A DNA stretch of 64,000 bases from assembly GCF_000189635.1 (NCBI RefSeq), contig NW_002476416.1:78996-142995 (forward strand), read 5' to 3'. Below the pieces are notes generated by a model that was given only the letters and a program-made list of their open reading frames with translations, ran no database searches and was not told the origin of the DNA. Made by a program: the position numbers and the translations under genes. Shown in pieces: positions 12,401 to 25,950 of the stretch (the first letter of the stretch is position 1; each line of letters opens with the position of its first letter). The stretch is from Tetrahymena thermophila SB210 (lineage: Eukaryota > Ciliophora > Oligohymenophorea > Hymenostomatida > Tetrahymenidae).

Positions 12401-15400
12401 AAATGGTAGTCTTTTATTTAAATATTAAAAATAATTAATACCTCATTATAAGTTTTTTAATTTAATTTTACCTTTTAAGAGAAATTATCTATATTATTAA
12501 AATTAGAATTTGTCAATACCAAATTCGAATAAGGAGCGAATATTGAAAGAGAAGAAGAAAATTCATTTATGCATAGGTCAGGAGTATTCATAGTGATATT
12601 AGAGATATTGAGAGAATCGATTTAAATATTTGCATTCATGTAGCTCTTTATAGAGAATACTGTTGATTCTTAGTAATTTGAGTCAACCTTAAGATTTACA
12701 TTCGTAATTTAAATTTTAGAAAATGTGATATTAGTAACAGTAAAATCTTAAACGTCCATAAAGTTAGTTAGACTTTAAACAGCTAAAGAGAAGTCATTTT
12801 TTGAATAGTAATTTGTGATATTAATATTCGTTAAAGTTGCATTTAAATTTACATGATTAATAAGTTTAATGCAAAAAGATGTTGATTATTATTACTTAGA
12901 AAAACTGCATAATATATTTGAAATATAAACGTTCGAAGAAATTTAGGAAAAAATCAGATTTATACTTGGGTTGTTTTAAAATATTATGTTTTCAGCAATT
13001 ATATTTTGAACATTTTGCAATTTTATAATATAAACAAATTGTAACTAATTCTGTTATGAAACTTCTTAAATTTAGGTATAACTAAATTCTGTTTAATCAA
13101 AGTAATTTGTAATTTGGCTTTTATTGAAGAGCTCATAAATAACTGAATTCTAAGATATGAACAAGTTTAAAAAGGATGCTGAAGAATTAGCTATTTATTA
13201 ATTAAGCTCTAAATCAAGGATTATATTCTACTATGCAGAGCCTGCTAAAATAACGTTATTATAAATCATACTATTAGAAATGCTAGCTGTAAATGTAGAA
13301 GATTAACTTTAGACACCTAATTTATATTTATAAATAAGATTAAAATTTAATTTATAAATATAAAAAGGTTACCTATAAACTATACGTATTATAAAACGTT
13401 ATGATGAAATAAGAGCTTATTTATAGCATATGAAGAAGAATTAATAAAATTTCTCACTTATCCATTAGTTGATATTATCACATTCTTTTTAATATGAAGA
13501 TTTTATATGGTATATTAAATAGGAATAGGAGAATTGATAATCGAAGTGTCAATAAAAGAAGATTCAAATATGTTTATATCAGTTAATTTTATTGCTAATA
13601 AGCTATTTTGACTATTTATCTAAATTAAAGAATTTATTTTATAAAAAGTCATAAAGTTAAAATTTATGCTTTAAAAGCTAAAATTTTTTCCCACAATTAT
13701 AGACATCAGAGGTGTTGTGAATCTATTAAATAATAATAATAATATATCATTAATTAAGTAAATTAAAAACTTAAAAAATCATTCAGATATATAAGTTGAT
13801 TATTTCTTTGCAATTTCTAATAAAAATACTGTAAATTCTTTAATTTAGTTCTTTATGAAAACTGTATTGTAGTTTATTTAAATTAAAAATATCTGGTTCT
13901 AAAATTTTTTTGGCCTTAATGTAAGTGGTTTATAATAAATGAAGAATTAGAGCACTTATTATTACAATTTAGAAAATTTACCTTTTTTATACAAAGAAAA
14001 TGTTATTCAGCTGAACATTTAGGCATGTGAAAGTGATAGGAATTTAATACTATGAAATAGAATTTGTGTTAAAAGCAGCATTCTAGATCATAAGCTATTA
14101 ATATCCACTAAAATTTATTTGATTTGTACCTTAAATAGTGAATTAATTAATTAGATTTTAATTTTAGCTATCGCTATAAGTAGTTAAAATTAAATTTTAG
14201 GTTATTTGTGTGTTCGAAGTAGACTAAATTTGGAAATGAGCACTATTCCATTAATAATTTATTCCTGCATACATATTCATCTAATATACAGGACTTCTAG
14301 AAGTATAATATTGCTATAAGAAACTAATTTCAAGAAGTGAGCCTGAAAGTTAGATTTAATCATATATGAAAGATGGATTAGTTGAAAGAGGATTGTTAAG
14401 ATATTATTAGAAAAGAGTAGGCTGAAAATTTATGTATTTGTTTACTAGACACTATTTAGGATCCATAGCTTATTAGCTCACATACTTTTATAAGTCTAAT
14501 CTATTAAATTATAAAATATTTTTATATTTATTAGCCTTAATTAATTTTGTCATTAAAATTTAATAATGAATTAAAAAAGTAATTGATTTGCAAAATTTTT
14601 TTTGATAAAACCTTCAAAAATGAATGATTTAGATAATTTAATGAAAAAATTACTAGTAAAGTTAAGATGAGATGAAAACATGCAAAGTAGAAAGTGAAGC
14701 AGAGTAGTATATATAAGGAAGAGCAGTTGATTGTAAGAAATAAAAAGAGTCAATCTTGTTAAATTGGTAGGCTTATTTATCAAAAAAAAAGATATATATC
14801 CAATTGATATTGTAGATCAGTGTCAAGTTGTAATAACTAATATAAAGAGCCTAATATCCAACCAATTAATTTTAAACATTAAGACTTTTTAAATCTATTA
14901 TTTTTATCAGGTTGATTACTTTATTATTTTATTAAGAATTCCAGCTTCTATTGTAATTGTAGAGTAAAGCTTTAATATCATTAGCAGTTTAAATTATTAG
15001 CAAAAAATAATCATCATTTGTAATAAATACAAAGTCTTAAAATTGCTCTATTTAAATATTGCTCAGCAATTGCTCATTATTTATGTCTTAAAGGGCAAAT
15101 ATATATTTCTGAAAAGTGTATTATGGACTTTTATCTAAAATATATAAGAAAGAAATATAATTTGGTTAAATAAACACTATAGTTCCTTCATTATTCTAAT
15201 AAGTAAATATATTTGGTGATTAACTTAGAATTGAACTAAACGTTTGAAAAGGAGGTTCATTTTAGAAAATATTAATACCGTTACTGTCAATAATAATTAA
15301 GTTTATATATGATTTTAGGGATTACAGATTTCTTTTTTTGTAATCAGTTGTATTTTATAGATAAATCTCTTCGCTCTGCTCATTATCTTGCAGCAATCTT

Positions 15401-17603
15401 GATGGAGTAGTGCAAAATGTTGAATAGTCAAATTGTTAATTGTATTATGATAATATAAAATAGCTTTTTTTTTAATTATATGCTTAAAAACTGACATATT
15501 ATTTAATGACTTTTTAACTATAATCACTAATTGTGTAATTTTACAAAGTTTATACACCATTATTATTACAATATATTCTGATCTAACTTACACTTTAATT
15601 TGCTGTAGTTGAAGAGCATTTCCCATTTGCAAGTTTTAGGTAGAAGTTTATTACAAAGTAATTTACGTAAACAGTAACATTTTAACTAAACTAGGAGCTA
15701 AAAAATAAACTTTCTAAACTTGATAAGAAAGTATATGAAAACTACTACAAATTAATTGCCTAGTTTTACACTGCATCGTAAACATAGTTTTGAGTTTTTT
15801 TGTTTGTGTCACTAATTTTAATAGAATTTAATCTAATAAGATATTGTTAATCATTGATTTGATTAATATAGTTAATTGTATTATAACCTAAAGTAGTTAA
15901 AGTTTTTGTTTATAATAAATTTCCCTATACAGATGGATTGTAATTACCTGATATCATTGATTTATTAAAGTTAAACTGCCCTACGTATCCGAGTTAAAAT
16001 CCCAAAAATAATTGGGTGTTGTTAAGCTAGAAAATAGATGTAGCTGAAAGAGAAAATGGATTAAATTTTAAATTTATTTAATTATAGTTGGTAAATTTAA
16101 AATTTCTATTGACAAAATCTTAAGCTTCATAAACATAGAAGTAGGTCTGTGTGAAAAAGAAGAAATATGTTTAACTGTTACTCTAGACATCTTTGATCAT
16201 TGTTATTGGCACCACTTTAAATACAAATAAAAAGTTAGTTTTCTTTTAAATTGTATTGTATTTATTTAGGTAAAAGAAAAAAATAATTTAACTTTTAAAA
16301 GTAGAAATTATTTCAAATATCTTTATAAAAACCCAAATTTATATAAATCTTTATTATTTTTATTCGATGGACAAAAAATATTATCTTTCTTTCTTTAATT
16401 AATTAATTTGTATAGAATGAACGAACGAATTTGAATTTTGTGGAAGAAATCTACTGAAAGTCTTTTGGTATTTTAAGATACCACAATTAATTAAGGAAAA
16501 AAGTAAAAATTACATTGACTAATGCATATTTTAGGATTTGAGATGAATGTCTAGAAATTAAGCACTATTTGATTATTTCCTTTGTTAATAATATTAATTT
16601 TGTTTGTGTCATAAAAGCACAAGTTACCAGACGTGTAATAAATCGCTAAAACGTTAATAGTTGGTAAATACTTAAACGTTTAAACGGTACCAGTTAACAG
16701 GTAGTTATCATAATAATACTAAACATTTGTATTGTTGCTATTTGAAACATTATGTATGATACCGCTAATTAGCGTACCAGATTATGAAACAAAGGCTATG
16801 AACGTTTAGTTTACTTAATTACTTTAAACAAAATCAAAAACTTTTGATGGTAAAGCTTGGTCATTCGTTAATTTAAATGGATTGGTCATATTTCTAAGAA
16901 CATCTTTTTAAAAAATTTAGCAAATTATAGAAGTAAAAATCAAAAATATCAAAAAAATTACATGAATTTTAAATATTGTATTATATCTAGTCATTTTGCA
17001 CAAAATACAAGTAAATCTTTTATAAGCTTGAAATAGTAGCGATAATTAATTAGCCACTTTGCTAATTACCTAATCCTTATTAATAAACATATGGAGTGAC
17101 TGCTACAAACTGCATAATATCTAATCAAATTTAAAATATTATTCAGAAAATATGATTTTATTTTCATTTTCAATTTACCTGATGCTGTTGCACTATATAT
17201 TTACATATTTTCCCTTAAAGAGTAAACAACAAAGCTCCTTTATAAAACAAATCCAACCATAAGCTAATCACTTACGTAAAAGGAAGAAATACTCTAAGTA
17301 TTTAATGTGGCAGTATACTTTATACTCAAGGTTTAACTTTCAAGTATCTAAATCTCACCATTGATATCTCTAGTAGCTATTAGATCAGTTCCACTTATAG
17401 CTTAAATATCTACTATATCACCTAAATTTCCTTTATCGAATTAGTAATTTATTTATAAAAACATGATAGATGGTTAAAGCTTATATACCTGAAATCTGCC
17501 TTAATCCTGGACACTACTATGTCTACGGATTTAACATAACTTGGTTGTAAATTTATCGACTCAAAAAGCTTATTAATACAACAAGCGTGATGGCGTTGAT
17601 CAT
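6487..17603 (-). CDS. Giant receptor/adhesin-like transmembrane protein (multi-exon)
   Basis: An 11-kb gene encoding a protein of roughly 3,000 residues. ATG at 17603 gives a signal peptide (MINAITLVVLISFLS). Next comes a beta-rich N-terminal region that looks propeller-like. A long Asn/Ser-rich parallel beta-helix part follows (about 16-10.7 kb), with repeated N-x-F...GGA units such as MGGAINL, LGGALYI and IGGALYA. Then comes a Cys-rich segment (about 10.1-9.7 kb) with CNKCK, SGYWRSNN, GPLCEACD and CATCN, as in ephrin-receptor-like/GCC2-GCC3 domains. Several membrane helices occupy 9.7-8.17 kb, and a Gln/Asn-rich cytosolic tail ends at TGA 6489-6487. Phase-consistent introns were read at 17431-17488 (58 nt), 11282-11616 (335 nt), 8975-9029 (55 nt) and 8625-8681 (57 nt); more exist. 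This is a known ciliate architecture. Ligand and role are unknown; surface binding or sensing is inference. Confidence 0.88.
8000..8070 (-). other. Reading-frame change in the cytosolic tail of the giant gene
   Basis: Upstream of this point the tail is read in one frame (ending ...TNQRDTKKDL). Below it a different frame is clearly coding (KIKQIIRQLIQEIQ onward to the stop). The stretch between has a plausible donor GTAATTTTG and AT-rich, intron-like sequence ending in AAATAG, but joining exactly there does not restore the downstream frame. An acceptor a few bases to tens of bases further on would. It is either an intron with a less obvious acceptor or a sequence indel; I cannot decide. Confidence 0.45.
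9660..10090 (-). other. Cys-rich (ephrin-receptor-like) segment of the giant protein
   Basis: Two exons, separated by an intron at about 10014-10084, encode closely spaced cysteines: CVKCPYGT before the intron and CNKCKQNTECKGG after it. The diagnostic SGYWRSNNKTDN, NCLGGYIGNKC, GPLCEACD and CATCN stretches follow just before the first membrane helix. The order Cys-rich module then membrane bundle is typical of large ciliate and algal surface proteins of this kind. The cysteines probably form disulfides outside the membrane. Confidence 0.75.
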
Positions 17604-19646
17604 TTAGAATAATAATTTTTATTAAAGACTTATCTATCTATTTTAAATTTTGAGAAAAAATACTATGACTTATTATTAATATTAATTTCTACCAATCAAA
17701 ATTAAATATTATTTATCTTAAAGTTACTATTTTTTCGAAGTCCCACTCTTATTAATCAAAGAAAATAAAGTCAGAGAAATCGTTCAAACATTTATTTAAG
17801 ATCACTTACTTACACTATATAAAATTGAAATTTAGATCTTTTTTACTTTTTTGTTAATCTGAATGATTTTTTCTTATTTTTTGAATCAAGTACACAAAAA
17901 AAGATTATTGTGAAATTCAATATTCTATTGTATTCTATGTTAGTGGATTATTATTATAATCATATTTTATTAAGTCTCCAGATATTATCTGTAATTAAAA
18001 GAAAATAAAGAATGATCTATTCTTACTTAATCACTTATTATTGTAAGAACAAATTAATTTTTAAATATCTGTCTATTCACTCTTGTTATAATTAAGAGAC
18101 AAAATAACTCTAACTAGGATTCTTTAAAAAGATATTGTGAAGAACATAAATATTTACTATGATTAGTAAAAAAATCTTAAAACCTAAATACGCAGAATAT
18201 ATAGTAAAATTTGAAGTCTCTCTCACTTTAAAAAATGATAAAATTTAGATCGAACCACAAAAATCATTGGATATGAGAAATAATTTTTAAGTTTTTTTTT
18301 TTTACTGCGAGAGAGTTCCTAGATTACAATATATTTTATAGTACCACTTAAATTTATTTAGACATTTAAAGAAATATCAATTAATACCTTATGAACTGTT
18401 AAATTATTTAAGTAATAAATTTAATTTTTTTCTTCTCAATACATGTACTTTTTATCACATAATTTTAAATTACTTACAACTTAACTAATTATTTATTACC
18501 TTAAATTATAATTTATTCTTTTTATTAATATTCATCAAAACGAATATTTTTTAAATCTAAGAATCGGATCTAACTAAAAAAAGATATTTTATTTACAATC
18601 AAAAAATTATTTTAAGATTTAAAAAACCTCAATTAAATTATCTATTAAAAATATTTATTCAAATCCTTTAATGATAAACGTTTAGTTAGATTGATTTGAG
18701 TAACAAATATGAAATTTTAGTCTTATTTAAAATGATTCTTAACATATTTTTAAAATTCTTTCTTACTAATTGATCAAAATAGCTTATGTGAAACTAAATT
18801 AAAAAAATAGCTTGATGATAATCCTTAAATATTTGTTTAATTACAAATGCTATAAATTTAATTCATTATATTGTAAATTGTTATTCATAATTTAAAATAC
18901 TAAGAAATTCATTAATTAAATACCTTAAAAATGCATTAATTTTCATAAATTCCCTCCCAAATGTTATTAGGTAATAATCTTATTATATGAATATGGTTTT
19001 TGGTTTTATTTCTCTGAAAATTTAGAAGAAAAAATTTACATTAAATATTAAAAATTGATTGATAATTAGTTAAATTTAGATGAATTAATTACTTAGGAGT
19101 ATTTAAAAATAAACTAGCTTGTTAAATGATAATTTATATAAATAATTCATAATAAAATTCGCAAAATACTTTAATTAAATGCAATTTAATTAATCTAAGT
19201 TTTTGTCTTAAGACATAATTCAACGAAAATGATAAAAAATGCTTAATGGCAAATAATTTAGAATAAATATTATAAAAAGTTATTCCTAGAACCAGTCAAA
19301 TTAAATTAATAAATTTATTGATAAAAAATATTGATTGATCAGTAAAAATAGTTTGATTGATTTTTTAGAATAAGGGATTTAAAGAAAATAATATAAGCAT
19401 ATTTAATTAATTGTAAATTAGCAAAGTACTTTTTACGAAATGTAAAATATTTCAAGAGATTATCCGACATATAGCCCAAATAGCAAAATTTAACAATCAA
19501 GGCATGAGATTTCTCCATTTGGCAAAAGAAACCAATCCGTTTTTGTAGCACGCGAAAAAGAATAAGATAAATAGCATAAATATTTCTAAAATTCTAAAGT
19601 TGAATCTTGCTCATTTGTTTTTGTAAAAGGAGGATCAGCTTTGGCT
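17604..19646. other. Intergenic between divergent genes
   Basis: About 2 kb separating the start of the giant minus-strand gene from a plus-strand gene, so it should hold two promoters. It is AT-rich with scattered hydrophobic pseudo-frames on both strands, none with convincing codon use. No RNA gene or repeat from the protease array was seen. Confidence 0.5.
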
Positions 19647-20119
19647 ATGCCTTATTATAGTCCAAATTATCTTGAAAAGCATAATTCACCCTCACCTAGC
19701 AAAACTTAGAAAAAATAGAGATCTATATCAACAGTTACCCAGTAATTTTTTAGAATATTTATTTAGTTAACAGTTTATTTCAGCAAAGCAAACATATTCT
19801 TTAACTACAAGTAGCAATAGCATTCATAAATACATAATATTTTTTTAGATATTGGTAGATATAATCAAGACTAGCAAATGCTAAACCAAAATTGTTTTTG
19901 CTTATAAATATTTATTTCAAATAACGAATGATTGAATGTTAAATTATTTTTTATAAATTCTTTAGAGAATCCTATGCTTAAAAACAATATACACATGCAG
20001 GATAAAGAAATAAACCAATGGAACCCTATCATATGAATGCACAAAGAAATAGGCTAATAATTTAAGAACCTAAAATTGCAAGAGGAAATTCTAGTTCAAT
20101 AATGTTTGGAGACCCATTG
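19647..20119 (+). CDS. Small basic protein, multi-exon (3' end uncertain)
   Basis: A short plus-strand gene. ATG at 19647 opens MPYYSPNYLEKHNSPSPSK. A second coding stretch around 19803-19890 includes HNIFLDIGRYNQDQQ. After a probable intron (donor GTTTTTGC near 19891, acceptor at the TTTAG/AG near 19965), a third reads QKQYTHAGQRNKPM and later IARGNSSSIMFGDPL. Composition (Gln, Asn, Pro, Ser, Arg; no hydrophobic helix) suggests a disordered soluble protein. The R/G-NSSSI-FGD stretch resembles short repeated motifs in microtubule-associated ciliate proteins, but that is only a resemblance. The first intron and the true stop are not settled; a donor-like GTAAAATAA follows 20119, so another exon may exist near 20200. 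Confidence 0.5.
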
Positions 20120-21299
20120 TAAAATAAAAAAATATTTAAATTAAAAAAATAAACTTATTTAATTTCGATTTGTATCAATAATTTACTGACATATTAGTTA
20201 TTAAAAATAAATCTTCTTCTTTACAAATTATCATTATCTTCTTTGAAAAGGTATTTCTTAACAAATATAATAAATATAAAAGTCATCCTTACAAAAGAAC
20301 TTTCGTTACTACGAGCAAATTATACTTTGAAAAACCAAATTTAGATTTTTATAGCTTACAATAAAATGAAGGAATTATTTCTGACAAGATTAAATATACT
20401 CACTACCTTTAGCACCTTTGAATCAAACCAATTTAACTGCAAACTCTTTCTTTTTAAAATCTTTAAAATTTATAAAAAATAATATAATTATGATCAAAAT
20501 AAATATTTCTTTAATAAAAAAGCGTTTAATAGTAAAAAAAGTATTTTTCCTAATTGTTATATTTAATAAATTGAATAATCATTAAATGTTATATATTATT
20601 GTGAGTTTCTTCTTATTTCCATGTTAACAAATAAATTTATTTGTCTTTCTTAATTCAAAATTAATTAATTAATTTACCTTATTTTCTAATTATTTTAAAC
20701 AGTATTTTTTTTAAAATAAAAAATATATTTTATTTATATTATAAAAATATAAGGTTAAAAATTGTAATTAATAAATTATCTTTCTCATACATAATATATT
20801 GATTAATTTGATATATCATATAAAGATAAATATATAATAAAAGTATACAGAAGAAAGGTGAACCATTAAAAAAATAAAGTTAATATATTATGTCTCAAAA
20901 ATTATTTTAAAAAATAATGATTTTTTTATTTATTTTATTTGCATTTAAATTTTAATTATCTATTTCTAAAAATATTTTCTAAGATAATGTTTTACAAATT
21001 ATCTAAATTAGAATAATTAAATATATATTAATAAAAATTGCAAGTTATATATTTCAGTAACTAAATTACTAAATTTAAAATATTTCTAAAGTTTTAATTT
21101 AAAAAATAACTCTGTATCACTTTTTACTAATTATCAAATAATGATGATCTATTTCAAGAGTTTGCAATATCTATTTTGTACAGGGCTTAAAAGTAATTTG
21201 CATAGAAATTCTTTTTTTATTTGATTATATATGCCTACAATAAAAGTTTAAGCTTTTATAAATAATAAACAGTATTTGCTTAATAATTAAAAAAATTTG
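20120..21299. other. Intergenic, AT-rich
   Basis: About 1.2 kb with no supported gene. A weak open frame from an ATG at 20891 begins with a hydrophobic, signal-like stretch and stays open about 80 codons, but its composition is almost pure A/T and I do not accept it. The right end meets the first copy of the array spacer. Confidence 0.45.
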
Positions 21300-23100
21300 T
21301 TATGAAATTATGTATAAAAATAATGATTTACTTTATTTTTAATTATAACTGAAGATTTTGTGTTTTATTACGAATGGTAAAAAAATATTCTAAATGAAAA
21401 TTTTTTAACAAAATAAATCAAATATGATAATGCACTAATAGTGTTTGAGGTTTGAGATGAATATTATTTAAATCTTTCATATATAAACATTCTTTTTTAT
21501 TTAATAAATATTGCTTATAAAACAAAATATTTAAAATTTTTATATTAACATATATTTTTAGTGAGTTAATGCCCTTTTCAAATAAAATAGAAATTTTGCT
21601 GATAACATTATTAAAATGCAAATAATTTAATTTAAATAATAAAACAAATGTGTATACAAATAAATATGTTTTTTAAAAAGAAATATAATACCAAAATATC
21701 CTTTAATTTGGAATATTATCCTATAAAATACAATAACCTAATAATAATCTTTTTTTCAAAAATTTTAAATAATTTTTATATAAATAATTTATTTTATACA
21801 TACAGATCTATAAGCATAAAAATAACAAAATCCATTTTCATCTTCTATAAATGCATCAAGAATACTGTCTAAAATGAATTAATGCATACTAAAAATACTT
21901 AAAATATATTTATATAATTCATATTATTGAATTTATTGTGTTAAATAAACCTCGATAATTGATAATAAAATTTATTTTTTTTAGCATTTATTCTTAATTT
22001 AATTAATTGAAAAAATCTACTGAATGTAAATCACTTTTTTTCTATAAAATTTAAAAAAAAGTGTTGAAAGTTTTATCAGGAATATGATTTTCGTTAAAAA
22101 TATCATTTTAATTTTAAACTATCCTAAATGATAAAAATTACTTAAAATGATTTATTTAAATGAAATAAATATCTCAAAATATTATTAGACAATCAAAATA
22201 TAATTGCTGCTCTATAATAGCTATATATAAAACCAGTAAAGATATAAAAAATCATAAAGTTTTATAGAAAGTTTATTTAATTAGAGTCTATTTGATTGAT
22301 TGATCAAAAGCATGAATTTAATTTAACAAATTCGAATATAAATATAAAATTCTATTTTAAGAATCTCAAGCTTTTTTCAGTTCATTAGCTGATAATAGAG
22401 TGCTTTTGTAGATAAATTAAGTCATTAGAAATTTATATTAAACTCTAACTTTAATATCTAAAGAAACAAGTAGATCATAATTTAAATATTTTTCCTAAAT
22501 TAAAATATATATTCATACATACACAAAGAAAATAGAGTCAAAAATTGAACAGTAAAATTTAAGTTTCAATATCTTGTTTTATAAAAGTGAGTATGATATG
22601 TATTACAAAATAAAAATTAATTTTTGCTAAATTATTATCAGAAATTACAAAATGTTACAATCTATTATTTTATTTGAGTAAATACGTTAAAAATTGTTCA
22701 AAATTTTATTTCATAACTGCAATTACTAATTAATTCTGACAATAAACTTTCTACTTGAAATAGAATTTTATAGTTAATCTAAAATGATGAAATATAGATC
22801 TGATAAATTTAATCTAATGATCTTTTAAATGCTTCTTCTATATTTAAAATCTAAAAATAACAATATTTATATCCTCAATCTATATTTTCAGTTATATTTA
22901 TCGAATCTAATTTAATGCATATTTTTAAATATTTAAGGTTTATAATTTAATGTATTAAGTATGGAAAGTAGTTTTATTAATAAAATTATATTTTTCTATA
23001 AACAAAATTACAATTTAAGATAAACAAAAAAGAAAATTGGTTAAATTTTTTCTTCAACTTATTTAATTTTCTTACTGAACTCAAAAATAAATTAGGCTTA
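21300..23100. repeat. Array spacer module, copy 1
   Basis: First copy of the spacer repeated through the protease array. Landmarks shared with the other copies are a block near 21696 (AAAATATCCTTTAATTTG), a TTGATTGATCAAAA block near 22292, the GTATGATATGTATTA block near 22591 and the TTTTTAAATATTTGAGG-like block near 22923. It lies directly upstream of protease gene 1. No coding frame in it is conserved between copies, so it is treated as noncoding. Confidence 0.75.
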
Positions 23101-23235
23101 CAAAAACATTCCCTATTCCAAATTGAACCTTATCACTCTTTATATACTTAGACATTTTTGCTCAAAACATTAAAGAATAAAAAAAATAAAATACAAAAAA
23201 AAAACTAAAAATAAAACTAAAACTTTAAATAAAGT
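23101..23235 (+). promoter_or_regulatory. Conserved protease promoter block, gene 1
   Basis: This 135-base block is conserved upstream of every intact protease gene: an ATTCCAAATTGAA box, then CTTTATATACTTAGACATTTT about 95 bases before the ATG, then an A-rich run into the start codon. TTTATATAC is a TATA-like element. Conservation well beyond the spacer average suggests promoter plus 5' leader (inference). Confidence 0.6.
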
Positions 23236-24237
<1,002 letters not shown>

Positions 24238-25063
24238 AAAAATTGGATAAACTATTATAATTTATATTAATTAAAATATATTATTCATATTAACTATATA
24301 TTCATATAAAATTGTGGTTCAAATATTAAGATTCAATTAGCCTTTAAAAATAGAATATAAAATTTAAATTAACATTATATTAAAAAATATTAAAAAATAA
24401 AAATTTATATTTAAAAATAGTTTTATGAAATATAATAAACTAAATTGATTTTATAAAATTCAAAAAAAAAAATTAAATACAAAATCATTAAAATTAAATA
24501 TATTAATTAAAAATATACCTCCTCTTTAATCAAAACTACTTTTTTAAGGACTCTTAAAAATATGATTTTGAGTATGCCAAGCCAGCCATTAAATTTTAAA
24601 TAACAACTCAAAGAATAAAAAAAGAAAGAGAAATTATAAATTAAAAATAGAAATAGTGAGAAATCAAAGAATAGAAAAAATAAGAAAAATTTTAACTCAA
24701 TCAATAAAAATACCAAGAAAAAGCTTAATAAAAAAAATAAAAAAATCTTAATAGAGAATAAAAAGAAATTTAGAGAAGAATAATTAGTTATTCATAAAGA
24801 AATAAAAGTAAGAATAATAATAAATTCAAAAAGAGTAAAATAAAAAACATAAAATAAAAAGAAAAGTTTATAAGAAAAAAAGAAATAAGTTAAAACTAAT
24901 GTTGCAAATGATACTAGAATTTCTGAATTTAAAAGGGAAATTATTAAAGATATTAATTAATTTTTAATGATAATACTAATTATAAATATAATCTAAAGAT
25001 TATTAGAAATAAGTGAAGAAAAAGAAAAAATTAAAGTTAAAATATAATCAATAATCAATTCTA
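24238..25063. other. 3' flank of protease 1 and A-rich spacer
   Basis: The first ~190 bases match the 3' flank found after the other protease genes (starting AAATTGGATAAACTATTATAA). The rest is extremely A-rich on the plus strand and stays open under the ciliate code, giving a Lys/Asn-rich pseudo-protein from an ATG at 24571. I regard it as base-composition artefact and as the upstream region of the next gene. Confidence 0.5.
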
Positions 25064-25573
25064 ATGAATAAACAAATCAATACAATTTTGAAAATTAATA
25101 TTTTCCTGTTTTCTCTGATTTTGGTTTAATCATATAATAAACAGCATTCGCAATTGGCACTTCCCTTTTAAGAAGAAATTGGAGATTACATAAAACTCAT
25201 AGAAAAAATTAAAAAAAAATTAGCTTGTAAAAATAATGAAAATAAAGATGATCACTGTTTGAAAAATTGCTCTTTATAAAAAAAATATATTGTTCAAATG
25301 AAATAAAATAATTAATAAGTAGAACTAAACCATCTCAAAGTAGCTTCAAATTATAAGTTTAATTTTTAAAATAATATTCTAAATATTCAATATGTAAATA
25401 ATTTTGATATTTTTGAATAAAAAGGTATTGCTAATATTAAATTTTCTTCTTCTGAATAAGATTTTATTATATTTACAAGAAGATATAAAATAAATGTAAT
25501 CTTATTTGAATTTTAAATTAAGAATATTACTTTTTTCAAAGTATTTAATGAAATAAAATTTAAAGAATTTTGA
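25064..25573 (+). CDS. Small secreted protein, unknown
   Basis: Single exon, 169 residues, ATG at 25064, TGA at 25571-25573. An N-terminal signal peptide (ILKINIFLFSLILVQS, cut near residue 23) is followed by a Lys/Asn/Gln-rich mature part with three cysteines close together (Cys55, Cys65, Cys69 in KLACKNN and DDHCLKNC). A C-terminal hydrophobic/aromatic beta-like stretch follows (FSSSEQDFIIFTRRY, INVILFEF). No membrane anchor after the signal. The odd cysteine number would leave one free or used in dimerisation. I do not recognise the family. It sits between protease 1 and the SPRY-like gene, same strand. A shift from nearly pure A/T filler to varied codons at 25064 supports the start. Confidence 0.65.
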
Positions 25574-25950
25574 CTTATTCTAGCAAAAATTTAAAAAAAA
25601 ACCAACACATCTAATTGACGTAAAAGTACTTACCATTTTAACTTATTATTTATGAGGGGGTGTCTTAAGATATGAACGGTATTTATTTTTTGATCTTCTT
25701 AATTTTCTAAATCTGTCTTTCATTTAAATAAGATACATTTCTTATCCACTTAAGCTTACTAAACTTATTTATTATATAATAGTAATTTTTTTGTATTTAG
25801 GTAAATTAATTAGTAAATTGATATGAGATAGTTAGACAGACAGATTGAATAAATAAAAAAATATATATAAAAATATCAATTAATTAATCAATTAAAAAAG
25901 AATAATATTATTGATATCTCAAAAAAATAGTAGATATTTTTGAAGGAAAA
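25574..25950. other. Intergenic
   Basis: Short AT-rich spacer. It contains an island with GAGGGGGTGT near 25655, unusual in this composition. It should include the promoter of the next gene; no gene is seen. Confidence 0.5.

Noticed and set aside
20891-21140. Hydrophobic, signal-like short frame
   Set aside because: About 80 codons of almost pure A/T with no structure beyond the first 30 residues and no conserved copy; too weak to call.
21648-21872. Plus-strand frame in spacer copy 1 and a similar one at 44304-44549 in copy 7
   Set aside because: The same block in other spacer copies carries shifts and TGA stops; no conservation of the protein.
24571-25243. Long Lys/Asn-rich open frame upstream of the small secreted protein
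   Set aside because: A-rich DNA is automatically open when TAA and TAG are not stops; composition is near-homopolymeric and it overlaps the better-supported frame starting at 25064.
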